The notes below the pieces were generated by a model that was not told the DNA's origin, did no database searches, and was given only the letters and a program-made list of their open reading frames with translations. A stretch of 64,000 nucleotides of DNA, taken from NCBI GenBank assembly GCA_964552235.1, contig CAZKGO010000001.1, positions 59,490 to 123,489 on the forward strand, given 5' to 3'. The number at the start of each line of letters is the position of its first letter. The first letter of the stretch is position 1. A program made the translations under genes and the position numbers. Positions 1 through 10,833 of this stretch are shown here, in pieces. The DNA is from CAVTHK01 sp964552235. GTDB taxonomy: Bacteria; Spirochaetota; Spirochaetia; SZUA-6; CAVTHK01.

Positions 1-2
1 TG

Positions 3-302
3 GACGCGGCGATCCGCCGCCAGCTCGAGCACTGGGACTTCAGCCGCCTGTCGCGCGTGGATCTCGCGGTCCTGCGGGTCGGAGTCTACTCGCTGTTGTT
101 CCTGCCCGACGTTCCCGCCTCCGTGACGATCGACGAAGCGATCGACATCGCGAGGGAGTTCGGCACCGACGACTCCTACCGCTTCGTCAACGGGGTCCTC
201 GACGGCATCCTCAAGCACCAGATCGGCGGCGCCTCGGGCGGCCCCGGTGCGCCGGCGCCCACCGGAAAACCCCCGCGGCCGGCCCGGCCCTGCGAACCTT
301 GA
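3..302 (+). CDS. nusB: NusB, C-terminal part (5' end outside window)
   Basis: The frame is open from the first bases, so the gene starts upstream of the window. The visible 99 residues match the C-terminal half of transcription antitermination factor NusB: helical segments containing DLAVLRVGVYSLLF and FVNGVLDGI are in the family's usual order. NusB pairs with ribosomal protein S10 (NusE) on boxA RNA to support antitermination of rRNA operons. The last ~20 residues (GGASGGPGAPAP and following) are a Gly/Pro/Ala-rich tail beyond the conserved fold, which is common in high-GC genomes. About 100 bp separate it from the next start. Identity rests on pattern recognition of a partial protein. Confidence 0.85.
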   Translation, partial: DAAIRRQLEHWDFSRLSRVDLAVLRVGVYSLLFLPDVPASVTIDEAIDIAREFGTDDSYRFVNGVLDGILKHQIGGASGGPGAPAPTGKPPRPARPCEP

Positions 303-409
303 ACAGCCGGGGCGGCGCCGGTATCATGCCCTGGAGCGCCGAACGCCGCGATCAGGCCGAGCCCCCGCGGGGCCGGATCCCGCTTTCCGCCGCCGTCGAA
401 GGAGCAGCC

Positions 410-556
410 ATGGCCAGGGCCATCGAGAAGACCAATTGCACGATCGGCGACGACTCGGTCTTCGAAGGCCGCTTTGCCGTCAACGGCCCGATCAGGAACC
501 TGCTCGGCGGCAGGCCCTCTGGACGCCGGGGCCCCGAGCGGACCGCGGGCGGCTGA
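410..556 (+). pseudogene. truncated bactofilin N-terminus
   Basis: A 48-codon frame with a good ribosome-binding site (GAAGGAG, 7 nt before ATG). Residues 1-30 (MARAIEKTNCTIG, DSVFEGRF, VNGPIR) look like the start of a bactofilin, the beta-helical cytoskeletal family, where this stretch forms the first turns of the helix. The conserved pattern stops after VNGPIR and continues as a Gly/Arg-rich tail (NLLGGRPSG...) to the stop, so roughly three quarters of a normal bactofilin is missing. It sits between nusB and map. I read it as a deletion remnant. A functional micro-protein cannot be excluded because the start site is intact. A complete bactofilin of a different subtype lies at 31593-31955. 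Confidence 0.55.
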
Positions 557-565
557 GACTCCCCG

Positions 566-1321
566 ATGATCCGTCTCAAGAGCGCCGATGAGATCTCGCG
601 GATCCGCGAGGCCGGCCTGATTCTCTCCGACACGATGCGCTCGATTGCCCGCATGGTGCGTGCCGGCGTGCAGACCGCGGAGCTCGACCGGGAGACCCGC
701 CGCATGATCGAGGCTCGAGGCGCCCGCCCGTCGTTTCTCGGCTACATGAATTTCCCGGCCTCGGCCTGCATCTCGGTCAACGAGCAGGTGATCCACGGCA
801 TCCCCGGCCCCAGGCGCCTTGCCCCGGGGGACATCGTCAAGGTGGATCTCGGCGTCGATCTGCACGGATTCTTCGCCGATGCGGCCTGGACGTTCGCCGT
901 GGGAGAGATCTCGACGTCGCGGCAGCGGCTCATGCGGGTCACCCGCGAGTGCCTGGACATCGCCGTAGCCACCGCGCGGCCCGGCGCCAGGGTCCACGAG
1001 ATCGGGGCCGCCGTGCAGAGCCATGCGGAAAAGCACGGCTACGGCGTCGTGCGCCAGTTCTGCGGGCACGGGGTGGGATTCGCGCAGCACGAAGACCCGC
1101 AGGTGCCCAACTACGTCGGCCGCGGGCCCAATCCGCGCCTGAAGCCGGGGATGGTCATCGCCCTCGAGCCGATGATCAACGACGGCACGTGGGAGGTGGA
1201 GGTGCTCGGCGACGGCTGGACGGTCCGGACCCTCGACGGCAGCGACTCGGCTCACTACGAATACACCGTGGCGATCGTCAACGGAGGCGCCGAGGTGCTG
1301 ACGCCGATCGGCGACCTGTGA
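566..1321 (+). CDS. map: methionine aminopeptidase, type I
   Basis: Removes the initiator methionine from nascent proteins in the cytoplasm, using two divalent metal ions. The 251-residue length is normal for the short type I form without an N-terminal zinc-finger extension. All metal ligands are visible: Asp94 (VDLGVD), Asp105 (ADAAW), His168 (CGHGVG), Glu201 (LEPM) and Glu232 (HYEYT). The substrate-binding His77 (VIHGIP) is also present. It lies 10 bp after the bactofilin remnant and 30 bp before the HtrA protease gene. Confidence 0.96.
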   Translation: MIRLKSADEISRIREAGLILSDTMRSIARMVRAGVQTAELDRETRRMIEARGARPSFLGYMNFPASACISVNEQVIHGIPGPRRLAPGDIVKVDLGVDLHGFFADAAWTFAVGEISTSRQRLMRVTRECLDIAVATARPGARVHEIGAAVQSHAEKHGYGVVRQFCGHGVGFAQHEDPQVPNYVGRGPNPRLKPGMVIALEPMINDGTWEVEVLGDGWTVRTLDGSDSAHYEYTVAIVNGGAEVLTPIGDL

Positions 1322-1351
1322 GTATATTCTGGGAGAAGGAACAGCACAGAC

Positions 1352-2791
1352 ATGGAAAGGTTCGAAAAGGGCTCGTGGCTGAATCTGGCGCTGACCGGCG
1401 CGATCCTGGCCTTCGGGGTCGGAATGCTGGTCTCCTCGTGCACGCTCACACCGGCGAGCCGGCCGACCGCCGCAGCCGAGGAGGCTCCTGCCGTCCTCGT
1501 CGATCTGCAGTCGTCGTTCCGGCAGGTGGCCAGAAAGGTCACGGCGGCCGTGGTCGAGATCGACGTGGAGCAGGTGGTCGAACAGAACGTCCCCCGCAGC
1601 CCCTTTGACTTCTTCTTCAGTCCGCGCGGTCCCGAGCAGTCGCCGCGGGAGTTCCGCAACCAGGGCCTCGGTTCGGGCGTGCTGATCAGGCGGGACGGCC
1701 GCAAGGTCTACGTGCTGACCAACAACCACGTCGTCGGCGAGGCCGAGCAGATCGAGGTCAAGCTCAACGACGGGCGCAGCTTCAGGGCCCGGCTGGTGGG
1801 CGGGGATCCGCGCAAGGATCTCGCGCTGGTCGTCTTCGAGACCGCCGAGGAGGTCCCGCTGGCCGCGCTGGGCGATTCGGACCAGGTGCAGGTCGGCGAC
1901 TGGGCTCTCGCCATAGGCAACCCCTTCGGCCTGGACTCGACGGTCACCGCCGGGATCATCAGCGCGGTGGGCCGGCGGGGCGGTCCCGGGGAGAACATCA
2001 GCGAGTTCCTCCAGACCGACGCGGCCATCAGCCCGGGCAACTCCGGCGGCGCCCTGGTCAACATCTCGGGCGAGGTGATCGGCATCAACACGTGGATCGC
2101 GTCCAACACGGGCGCGAGCCAGGGATACGGCTTCGCGATCCCCATCAACTCGGCCCGCAAGGCGATCGACGATTTCGTCAAGCTGGGCCGCGTCGAGTAC
2201 GCGTGGCTGGGCGTTCAGATTCAGACCGTGAACGCGACGATCGCCGCCGACCTGGGCGTCACGGGACGCAAGGGGGCGCTGATCACCCAGGTGTTCCGCG
2301 GCGCGCCCGCGGACAAGGGCGGGCTCGTCCCCGGCGACTTCGTGGTGGCGCTCAACGGAAAGGACGTGGCCGACCACCTGGACCTGACCGGCCGGCTCGG
2401 CGACCAGCCGCCGGGGCAGCAGGCGGACTTTGTGGTCCTGCGCCGGGGCAGGGAGGTGAGGCTCAGCATCCGGCTCGCCGTCCGGGAGGACGAGAAGGCG
2501 ATCACGGCCCAGAACCGCAACTTGTGGCCCGGCCTGGCCGTGTTCCCGGTCACCGAGGAGGTGCGCGCCAGCCTCGGCCTCGAGGCCGCCGGCGGAGTCG
2601 TGGTCTACAGCGTCGTGGCCGATTCTCCCGGCGCGGCGGCGGGGTTCAAGGAGAACGACCTGATCGTGAGCATGGGCGGCTCGCCGGTGCGGGGCCTGCG
2701 CGACTTCTACGAGAGGCTCGTCGAGCAGGCCAGGATCGCGGTCACGGTGCGCCGGTCGGGCGCCGACGTGACCCTGGAGCTCGTGCGGTGA
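1352..2791 (+). CDS. HtrA/DegP-family serine protease with two PDZ domains
   Basis: A 479-residue periplasmic quality-control protease of the S1C (Do) family. One N-terminal hydrophobic segment (residues ~11-28) ends in LVSSC, so Cys30 could be a lipobox cysteine in the loose spirochaetal style. Otherwise the segment is a membrane anchor. The trypsin-like triad is His126 (TNNHVV), Asp156 (RKDLAL) and Ser231 (GNSGGA). PDZ domains lie at ~285-375 and ~395-479. The phenylalanine-rich loop near 85-90 (FDFFFS) is typical of DegP/DegS relatives. A good SD (GGGAGAAGG) precedes the ATG. Its stop overlaps the next gene's GTG start. Confidence 0.95.
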   Translation: MERFEKGSWLNLALTGAILAFGVGMLVSSCTLTPASRPTAAAEEAPAVLVDLQSSFRQVARKVTAAVVEIDVEQVVEQNVPRSPFDFFFSPRGPEQSPREFRNQGLGSGVLIRRDGRKVYVLTNNHVVGEAEQIEVKLNDGRSFRARLVGGDPRKDLALVVFETAEEVPLAALGDSDQVQVGDWALAIGNPFGLDSTVTAGIISAVGRRGGPGENISEFLQTDAAISPGNSGGALVNISGEVIGINTWIASNTGASQGYGFAIPINSARKAIDDFVKLGRVEYAWLGVQIQTVNATIAADLGVTGRKGALITQVFRGAPADKGGLVPGDFVVALNGKDVADHLDLTGRLGDQPPGQQADFVVLRRGREVRLSIRLAVREDEKAITAQNRNLWPGLAVFPVTEEVRASLGLEAAGGVVVYSVVADSPGAAAGFKENDLIVSMGGSPVRGLRDFYERLVEQARIAVTVRRSGADVTLELVR

Positions 2792-3384
2792 ACAAGGAGT
2801 TCCTGCCCTACGAGACGGTGAGGGACAACGCCCTCAAGCTGGCTCACCGTATCCACGCCGACGGGTTCGAGCCGGACGTGATCTACGTGTCCCTGCGCGG
2901 GGGGGCCTACGTCGGCAACGTGATCAGCGAGTACTTCAAGGCGGTGCGCCGCGACAGGCACCCGGTGTTCTACGCGGCGGTCGTGGCGTGGTCCTACACC
3001 GACATCAGCAAGCAGGAGCAAGTTCGCGTCGACGGCTGGACCTACGACCCCGCTCACCTGAGGCATGGTGACCGGATCATGCTCGTCGATGACATCTTCG
3101 ACTCCGGCCGCACGATCAACCATCTGGTCAACGTGCTGCTCACCAGGGGGATCCCGCGGGCGGACATCAAGGTCGTCGTGCACGACTACAAGACGCGCAC
3201 CTACTGCAGCGAACAGCCGATCCGTCCCGACTACTTCTGCCGCAGGCACGTGATCGCCAGGCCCGAAGACGATCTGTGGATCCACTACCTGAGCCACGAG
3301 CTGATCGGGCTGACCGACGAGGAAAAGCAGACCTACTACCTCTCGCGCGACCCCGGTCTCGCCGACGCCCTGCGTGCCCTGTAG
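2788..3384 (+). CDS. type I phosphoribosyltransferase (hypoxanthine/xanthine-guanine type)
   Basis: A 198-residue purine-salvage type phosphoribosyltransferase that should transfer a base to PRPP. The PRPP-binding loop is clear: IMLVDDIFDSGRTI, near residues 96-109. A second family feature is the flexible-loop region after SLRGGAYVG. The start is taken as the GTG at 2788, which overlaps the upstream stop as GTGA and suggests translational coupling. The open frame continues further upstream, but only as the shadow of the HtrA gene. The exact base specificity cannot be read from sequence. It converges with the EF-G-like gene, leaving only 5 bp between the two stops. Confidence 0.85.
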   Translation: MNKEFLPYETVRDNALKLAHRIHADGFEPDVIYVSLRGGAYVGNVISEYFKAVRRDRHPVFYAAVVAWSYTDISKQEQVRVDGWTYDPAHLRHGDRIMLVDDIFDSGRTINHLVNVLLTRGIPRADIKVVVHDYKTRTYCSEQPIRPDYFCRRHVIARPEDDLWIHYLSHELIGLTDEEKQTYYLSRDPGLADALRAL

Positions 3385-3389
3385 CGCTC

Positions 3390-5444
3390 CTAGGTTTCGG
3401 CGGCGGCTTCGGCCTTGGCGGCCTTGATTACCTCTTCGGCCGTCCGGCCCGTGACCGGCTCGTAGTGGTCGAATGAGATCTCGAAGGACGCCGTTCCCGA
3501 AGTCATTGACTTGAGGTCGATCGAGTAGCGCTGCAGCTCAGCCTGGGGGACCTGCGCGCGGACCACCTGCAGAGCGCCCACGGCCTCCTGGCCGAGGACG
3601 CGTCCCCTGCGGGAGCTCAGGTCGGAAAGCACGTCACCCAGGTACTGCTCGTCGACCAGGACCTCGAGGTTCATGATCGGCTCCAGCAGCACCGGCGAGG
3701 CCTTTTCCATGCACGCCCGCAGCGCGCCCCGGGCCGCCAGCTTGAACGCCATTTCGGAGGAATCGACCGGGTGCTCCTTGCCGTCGACGATCTTGGCCTC
3801 GATGTCGACAACCGGGTAGCCGGCCAGTATCCCCTGCTCCATGCCTTCGAGGATGCCCTTTTCCACGCCCGGCACGTAGCCCTTGGAGATCGCGCCGCCG
3901 AAGATCGCGTTCACGAAGTTGAAGTGCTTGCCCCGCTCGAGGGGGGCGACCTCCAGGACCACCTTGGCGTACTGGCCGTGGCCCCCGGTCTGCTTCTTGT
4001 GCTGGTACTCGGCCCCCGCGCTGCGGGTCACGGTCTCCCGGTAGGCCACCTTGGGCAGCTTGGTGTTGACCTCGATCTTGTTGGTCCTGCGGATCCCGTC
4101 GAGAAGGATGTTGAGCTGGAGTTCGCCCATGGTCGACAGGACGTTCTCCCGTGTCTCCTTGTTGTATACCAGCTTGATCGACGGGTCCTCTTCGCAGGCC
4201 CTGTTGATGAGCTGGTTCAGCTTGTCCTCGTCCTTCTTGTTCACGGCCGAGATCGCCACCGCGTGGACCGGCTGCGGCAGCGCGATCGGCGGATACTCGA
4301 TGACCGAGCCCGGCTCGCCCAGCGTGTCGTTGGTCGAGACCGAGTCGAGCTTGAGCAGGACGCCGAGGTCGCCGGCGAGCAGCTCGGTGGCCTCCTCGAT
4401 CTTCTTGCCCTGGCAGGTGTAGATCTTACCGGCCTTTTCCCGGTTGCCCGACCGGTAGTTGATGATCTCGCTGTCCGATGCGAGGCGGCCGCTCATGACC
4501 TTCACGAACGACAGCCGGCCGGAGAACTGGTCGAGGGCGGTCTTGAAGACGAAGCACGACAGCGGCTCGTTGCGCGAGAGGCTGCGGGCGACCTCCTGGC
4601 CGCCGGAATGCCCCTTGTTCTCGCCTCCGGGAGCCGGCGCCGACGAAGAAACAAAGTCGAGCAGGGGCGGCAGCCCCGCGTCCTGCAGCGCCGCGCCGCA
4701 GAAGACCGGAACGCACTTGCCGGCGGCCAGCGCCGCGCGCAGCCCCCGGCGGATCTCCTCGTCCGAGAGCGTCTCCTCGCCCAGGTACTTCTCCATCAGG
4801 CTGTCTTCGCCGTCGGCTGCAGCTTCGACCACCGCCATGCGCGCCGCCTCGGCCTCTTCCCGGGCAGCCGCGGGCACGTCCCCCGCGGCCCCGCCGCGGA
4901 ACGCCTTCATCGACAGCAGATCCACGACCCCCTCGAAGGTGGACGCCGCCCCCAGCGGGATCGTGATGGGCACGAAGTTCACCTTGAAGCGCTCCCGCAG
5001 CGCGGCCACCGTCTTGTCGAAGTCGGCGTGCTCCTTGTCCATCTTGTTCACAAAGACGATCCGCGGCCTGCTCATCTGGTCGAGCCTGCGCCAGACCTTG
5101 ATCGTCTCGATCTGGACGCCGGCCTCGGCGGCCACGACGACGATGGCGCTTTCGGCCACCCGCAGCGCCGCCAGCACCTCGCCGATGAAGTCGCTGGAGC
5201 CCGGCGTGTCGAGGATGTTCACCTTGGCCCCGCCCCAGTCGATGTGGGTCAGGGACGTGCGGATCGATATCCCCCGGGAGATCTCCTCGTCGAGGGTGTC
5301 GCTCACCGTCTTTCCGCTCTCCACCGGCTCGGGGCGCTCGATCACCTTGGCCGCGGCCAGGATGTGCTCGACCAGCGAAGTCTTGCCCGTGGCACCGTGA
5401 CCGACCACGGCGACGTTGCGGATCGCTTCGGTTGACACACCCAT
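3390..5444 (-). CDS. EF-G-like translational GTPase (divergent paralogue, FusA2 type)
   Basis: A 684-residue five-domain GTPase of the EF-G family. G1 is GHGATGKT (residues 15-22), not the AHIDAGKT of canonical EF-G. DTPGSSDF and NKMD supply G3 and G4, and the C-terminal domain IV/V region ends in SSRRGRVLG. The altered P-loop and switch regions match the FusA2/EF-G-2 group, whose roles differ between species (ribosome recycling, stress or GTP-independent functions). It is adjacent to and co-oriented with canonical fusA, which suggests division of labour. It has its own strong promoter (TTGACA-17-TATAGT), so it is not simply dependent on fusA read-through. The start ATG is preceded by AAGGAG. 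Confidence 0.92.
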   Translation of the reverse strand: MGVSTEAIRNVAVVGHGATGKTSLVEHILAAAKVIERPEPVESGKTVSDTLDEEISRGISIRTSLTHIDWGGAKVNILDTPGSSDFIGEVLAALRVAESAIVVVAAEAGVQIETIKVWRRLDQMSRPRIVFVNKMDKEHADFDKTVAALRERFKVNFVPITIPLGAASTFEGVVDLLSMKAFRGGAAGDVPAAAREEAEAARMAVVEAAADGEDSLMEKYLGEETLSDEEIRRGLRAALAAGKCVPVFCGAALQDAGLPPLLDFVSSSAPAPGGENKGHSGGQEVARSLSRNEPLSCFVFKTALDQFSGRLSFVKVMSGRLASDSEIINYRSGNREKAGKIYTCQGKKIEEATELLAGDLGVLLKLDSVSTNDTLGEPGSVIEYPPIALPQPVHAVAISAVNKKDEDKLNQLINRACEEDPSIKLVYNKETRENVLSTMGELQLNILLDGIRRTNKIEVNTKLPKVAYRETVTRSAGAEYQHKKQTGGHGQYAKVVLEVAPLERGKHFNFVNAIFGGAISKGYVPGVEKGILEGMEQGILAGYPVVDIEAKIVDGKEHPVDSSEMAFKLAARGALRACMEKASPVLLEPIMNLEVLVDEQYLGDVLSDLSSRRGRVLGQEAVGALQVVRAQVPQAELQRYSIDLKSMTSGTASFEISFDHYEPVTGRTAEEVIKAAKAEAAAET

Positions 5445-5498
5445 AGACAGAGCTCCTTGGGACCAGTACGAAATACCGGCTTGAAATGGTGGACTGCC

Positions 5499-5527
5499 AC
5501 TATAGCGACGCCGTACCCCTCTGTCAA
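5499..5527 (-). promoter_or_regulatory. sigma-70 promoter of EF-G-like gene
   Basis: On the minus strand a perfect -35 TTGACA (5522-5527) and -10 TATAGT (5499-5504) are separated by 17 bp. The predicted transcription start near 5492 gives a leader of about 48 nt with an AAGGAG ribosome-binding site before the ATG at 5444. Confidence 0.8.
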
Positions 5528-5576
5528 CGAAACCCGGCCGCGGGGGCGGCCGCTGCCCCCAACCCGGCGGGACGGG

Positions 5577-7625
<2,049 letters not shown>

Positions 7626-7791
7626 GGCTTTCTCCGGGCACCGATACTAACACGGAGCCCGAGGCGAGGGAATGGGACCGACTGCTGCGCTTGCGGCCGC
7701 CTCCGGGGTGAACGAAGCCTGACCGGCCGAGCAGGCACGACGCGAGGCGGGTCCTCCGCTGCCTCTGGCCTGAGCGGGAGGCCTGCCGCCA

Positions 7792-9018
7792 GTGGAGTAC
7801 CCGCAACGAGAGGTCTCGCCTGGACGGGAGGCGAGGATGGTGGCGCTTCGGGCTGGTGTGGCTGCCGGGGCAATGGGCCTCTCAGCCGCCTCCGCCCCGG
7901 GGTGGGCCGAGCAGGACGGACAGAAGCTCATCGAGCGGACGACGGCGGCCTGCGCCGATGCCTTGCTGCGCGCAGGCATAGGGCCCCATGACGTCGCTGC
8001 CGTCGGCTCCTCGACCCAGCGAACCATCGCAGGGCCCGTGGACCGCTCGCGCGGGCTCTTGCGGCCCTTGATCTTGCGGCAGGATACCCGCTCCGCAAAG
8101 GAGGTCGCCGGGATGTGCGAGCACATCGCCGCGGACGCCTGCCGCGCGATCACGGCGATCCCGCCGGGACCCGGCCTGATCGCCTTCAGGCTGCTCTGGA
8201 TGAGGAAGCATGAGCCGTCGATCAACGAGGCTGCCTGCAAGGTGACTCAGAACCAGGACCTCATTCTGCGCGCCATCGGCGTCGACGGCTACTTCTGGCA
8301 CCGCCCCGTGATGGCGTCCGGCGGCGCTGGGAACGCCCGCCGATGCGCGCAAAGCGACCGCCTCACGAGGCTCTTCGACATCTCACCGGGGCTGTTCGCT
8401 GCGCCGACGAGGCGGGGCACGCGGATGGGCACGGTTTCGGCCTCTGGGCCAGGACACGGGTTTTTGCCGAGGTCACGCCCGTCTGCGTCGGCGCCGACGA
8501 CCAAGAGCTGCGCCGTCGTCGCCATGACCGGGGCCAGCGCGTACGAGTGGCTTCTCCGTACGCTCGGGCTTCCCGAACTGGAGATGCAGAACCGGAAAGG
8601 CGGCAGCGCGCACGACATCCTGAACGAGGTTGAAGCGCAGACGCGCCCGGCAGCCGGGGCCTGCTGTTCCACCCGTTCCTCAGCGGCGCGGGCGCCCCTC
8701 ACTTGAGACCGGACGCTCGAGCCGCCCGGGGTCGGACTGTCGACGGCCCGCTGCCGCGCCGAGACGGTGCGCTCCGTGATGGAGGCTGTAGCCCTCGAGA
8801 TGAGGGAAATCATGAGCCTGTGGCAACGGAGCGGAGTCGAGGTCCAGGAGTTGAGGATAGGCGAAGGGGGCCACGCCGTGACGTCGGCCCTTGGGGCCGC
8901 GATCCTGGCCGGCGTCGGCATCTTCGACTCCAGACAGCGGGGAGTTGCGGAGATGGTCCACCTCAGCAGGGTAATCGAGACCGATGCCAGGGCCCGGTCG
9001 ATCTACGAGCGGATCTAG
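7792..9018 (+). pseudogene. degraded FGGY-family carbohydrate kinase
   Basis: Pieces of a xylulokinase/glycerol-kinase type protein can be read in order but in alternating frames. GWAEQD and the ADALLRAGIGPHDVAAVG helix, then RPLILRQDTRS, are in the first frame (7900-8100). TPVCVGADDQEL is in another (~8470-8510). AYEWLLRTLGLPELE returns to the first (~8535-8580). GLLFHPFLSGAGAPH shifts again (~8658-8705). VMEAVALEMREIM, SALGAAILAGVG and a VIE...IYER terminus are in the first frame again (8767-9018). About 25-30 residues normally found between RIGEGG and ALGAAI are missing, as is the N-terminal phosphate-binding strand. At least four frame changes plus two deletions mean this gene is dead. 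The intact enzyme would phosphorylate a sugar or polyol. Confidence 0.75.
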
Positions 9019-9124
9019 GACGTGTCGCAAGACCGGCGCCGGATTGAGCCTGGAGTCATATGCGGCGCTGGCGGCGGCGCACGCCTGCGGGCAAAAGCAG
9101 CCGGGGCATCGCCGCCGCCCCGGT

Positions 9125-9209
9125 TGCCGGAGGCGGGACTCGGACCCGCACGCCCCTTGCGGGGCAGGGGATTTTAAGTCCCCAGTGTCTGCCTTTCCAC
9201 CACTCCGGC
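9125..9209 (-). tRNA. tRNA-Leu (anticodon TAA)
   Basis: An 85-nt class II tRNA on the minus strand. The acceptor stem GCCGGAG (9209-9203) pairs with CTCCGGC (9132-9126), with A at the discriminator position. The anticodon stem-loop is GGGGA-CTTAAAA-TCCCC, giving anticodon TAA. A long variable arm (GCCCCGCAAGGGGC region) and a T arm with GTCCGAGTCCC follow. The CCA end is not encoded. A promoter with TATAGT lies directly upstream. Confidence 0.96.
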
Positions 9210-9218
9210 CTCGCGGCG

Positions 9219-9248
9219 ACTATAGCCGCGCCCGCTGCCGCCGGTCAA
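9219..9248 (-). promoter_or_regulatory. promoter of tRNA-Leu
   Basis: On the minus strand TTGACC (9243-9248) and TATAGT (9219-9224) are separated by 18 bp. The tRNA begins 9 nt after the -10 box, so transcription probably starts within a few bases of the mature 5' end. Confidence 0.75.
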
Positions 9249-9278
9249 CGACGCGGTCGTCCCGGGCCCTCGCGGCGG

Positions 9279-9306
9279 TTGACATGCGCTTGGCGTGCGG
9301 TAGACT
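9279..9306 (+). promoter_or_regulatory. promoter of phosphoesterase-dtd operon
   Basis: A perfect TTGACA (9279-9284) and TAGACT (9301-9306) are separated by 16 bp. The -10 box ends only 9 nt before the ATG at 9316, so the transcript should have almost no leader. No SD sequence is visible. Confidence 0.6.
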
Positions 9307-9315
9307 TAGGCTCCC

Positions 9316-10332
9316 ATGGCAACCGTTCGCGACCAGCTGCTGCGGATTCTCGAACGCGACGCTCTGCTCGCCCCGCAGGACTACGCCGCCCTGCTTGACG
9401 AGGTGAACGACGCCCTGGAGAACGAGCCCGAGGAGCTGCGGCCCCGCGATCCGGCGGGCCGCAGCGGGGGGCTGATACAGCTGGCTGGCGGCGTCGAGAC
9501 CCTGCTGCTGCCCGACCTGCACGGAAGGACCGACTTTCTGCTGAAGATCCTCCTCGCGGAGGAGTGGGACGCGCTGGCGCGCATGCAGGAGGGGCGGCTT
9601 CAGGTCGTGTGCGTCGGCGACGGGTTCCACGGCGAGGCGCGGGCCTACCGCCGCTGGCAGGAGGCCTACTCGGAGTGGCAGACCGGCTGGCAGCATCACT
9701 CGGCGATAGACGAGGAGATGATCGAGAGCCTCGGTGTCATGGAGACCGTCATGCGGGTCAAGCTCGCCGCCCCGCAGCAGTTCCACTTTCTCAAGGGCAA
9801 CCACGAGAACATCTCCAACGAGCTCGGCGGCGGCAACTACCCGTTCGTCAAGTTCGTCGAAGAGGGCGAGATGGTGGCGAGCTACGTGCGGCACTTCCTC
9901 GGCGCGGAGTTCCTCGACGCCTACTACCGCTTCGAGAAGAACCTGCCGCTGGTCGCCGTCGGCGACACGTTCGTCGTTTCGCACGCGGAGCCGATCCGGC
10001 CCTTTGCCCGCGAGGAGATCGTCGCGTACCGCGACCGCGAAGACGTGGTGGCGGGCCTCACCTGGACCGACAACGACCGGGCGCGGCGGGGCAGCGTGGC
10101 CGGGACGCTGGCGGCGCTCCTCGGAAGCGAGCGCGCCGAGCAGGCCTACTATTTCGGGGGGCATCGGCCTGTCAGCGGCTTGTTCCACGCCCGCGCCGGC
10201 GGCCGCTTCATTCAGTTCCACAATCCCGATCGCCGCGTGGTGGTGCGAATCGTCCCGGGGCAGCCGATCGACCCTCGCCGGGATATCGTGGACGCCGATG
10301 CCGTCGGGCCCGAGACTCCGCGGCCCGAGTAG
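9316..10332 (+). CDS. calcineurin-like metallophosphoesterase (PPP-type phosphatase)
   Basis: A 338-residue cytoplasmic phosphoesterase. The metal-binding blocks appear in the standard order: PDLHGR near residue 65, VGDGFHGE, KGNHEN, SHAEP and FGGHRPV. In the second block the usual GDxxDRG pattern is reduced to GDGFHGE, so the canonical Asp-Arg-Gly following the metal ligand is altered. Overall this looks like the PPP family (serine/threonine protein phosphatase or bis-nucleosyl tetraphosphatase type) rather than a nuclease. The substrate is unknown. It is followed by dtd after 6 bp, so the two are probably co-transcribed. The start codon is assigned at the first ATG after the promoter and has no SD. 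Confidence 0.85.
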   Translation: MATVRDQLLRILERDALLAPQDYAALLDEVNDALENEPEELRPRDPAGRSGGLIQLAGGVETLLLPDLHGRTDFLLKILLAEEWDALARMQEGRLQVVCVGDGFHGEARAYRRWQEAYSEWQTGWQHHSAIDEEMIESLGVMETVMRVKLAAPQQFHFLKGNHENISNELGGGNYPFVKFVEEGEMVASYVRHFLGAEFLDAYYRFEKNLPLVAVGDTFVVSHAEPIRPFAREEIVAYRDREDVVAGLTWTDNDRARRGSVAGTLAALLGSERAEQAYYFGGHRPVSGLFHARAGGRFIQFHNPDRRVVVRIVPGQPIDPRRDIVDADAVGPETPRPE

Positions 10333-10338
10333 AGCCCC

Positions 10339-10794
10339 ATGCGCTGCGTGATCCAGAGAGTCAAGCGCGCCAGCGTCGCGGTGGGCGAGCGCGTCGTCGG
10401 TGAGATCGGTCCGGGCCTGCTCGTTCTGGCCGGATTCGTGGACGACGACGCCGACGCGGACCTCGAGTGGATGGCGCGCAAGATCGTGCGGCTGCGGGTG
10501 TTCGACGACGAGCAGGGCGTGATGAACCGCAGCGTCGCCGAGACCGGCGGCGGCATCCTGGCCGTGAGCCAGTTCACGCTCTACGCGGACCTGCGCAAGG
10601 GCAACCGGCCTTCGTACCACAGGGCGTCGGGTGCCGAGCGGGCTGCAGGCCGCTACGAGCAGTTCCTGGCGGCCCTCGGCCGGGAGCTGGGGCGGCCCGC
10701 GGCCCGCGGCGAGTTCGGCGCCGAGATGGCGGTGTCGCTGGTCAACGACGGCCCGGTCACGATCATCGTTTCCAGCCGCGAAGAGATGCTGTAG
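10339..10794 (+). CDS. dtd: D-aminoacyl-tRNA deacylase
   Basis: A 151-residue proofreading enzyme that hydrolyses D-aminoacyl-tRNAs (D-Tyr, D-Asp and others) and also Gly-tRNA-Ala. The length and both signature motifs match the family: SQFTLYAD (~residues 74-81) and, near the C-terminus, MAVSLVNDGPVT containing the Gly-cisPro that gives chiral selectivity. The N-terminus MRCVIQRVKRASV is also characteristic. It lies 6 bp behind the phosphoesterase and converges on lon. Confidence 0.97.
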   Translation: MRCVIQRVKRASVAVGERVVGEIGPGLLVLAGFVDDDADADLEWMARKIVRLRVFDDEQGVMNRSVAETGGGILAVSQFTLYADLRKGNRPSYHRASGAERAAGRYEQFLAALGRELGRPAARGEFGAEMAVSLVNDGPVTIIVSSREEML

Positions 10795-10833
10795 CGACTG
10801 GCCCCGCGGGTCCGCCCGCAGCCTGGTTCCGCT

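Noticed and set aside
176..2377. 733-codon minus-strand ORF
   Set aside because: Antisense to map and htrA; Arg/His/Asp-rich sequence without domains. High GC content removes stop codons on the opposite strand.
9060..9398. Plus-strand ORF containing GGTRTRTPLAGQG over the tRNA-Leu gene
   Set aside because: This is the antisense translation of the tRNA, a classic spurious ORF.
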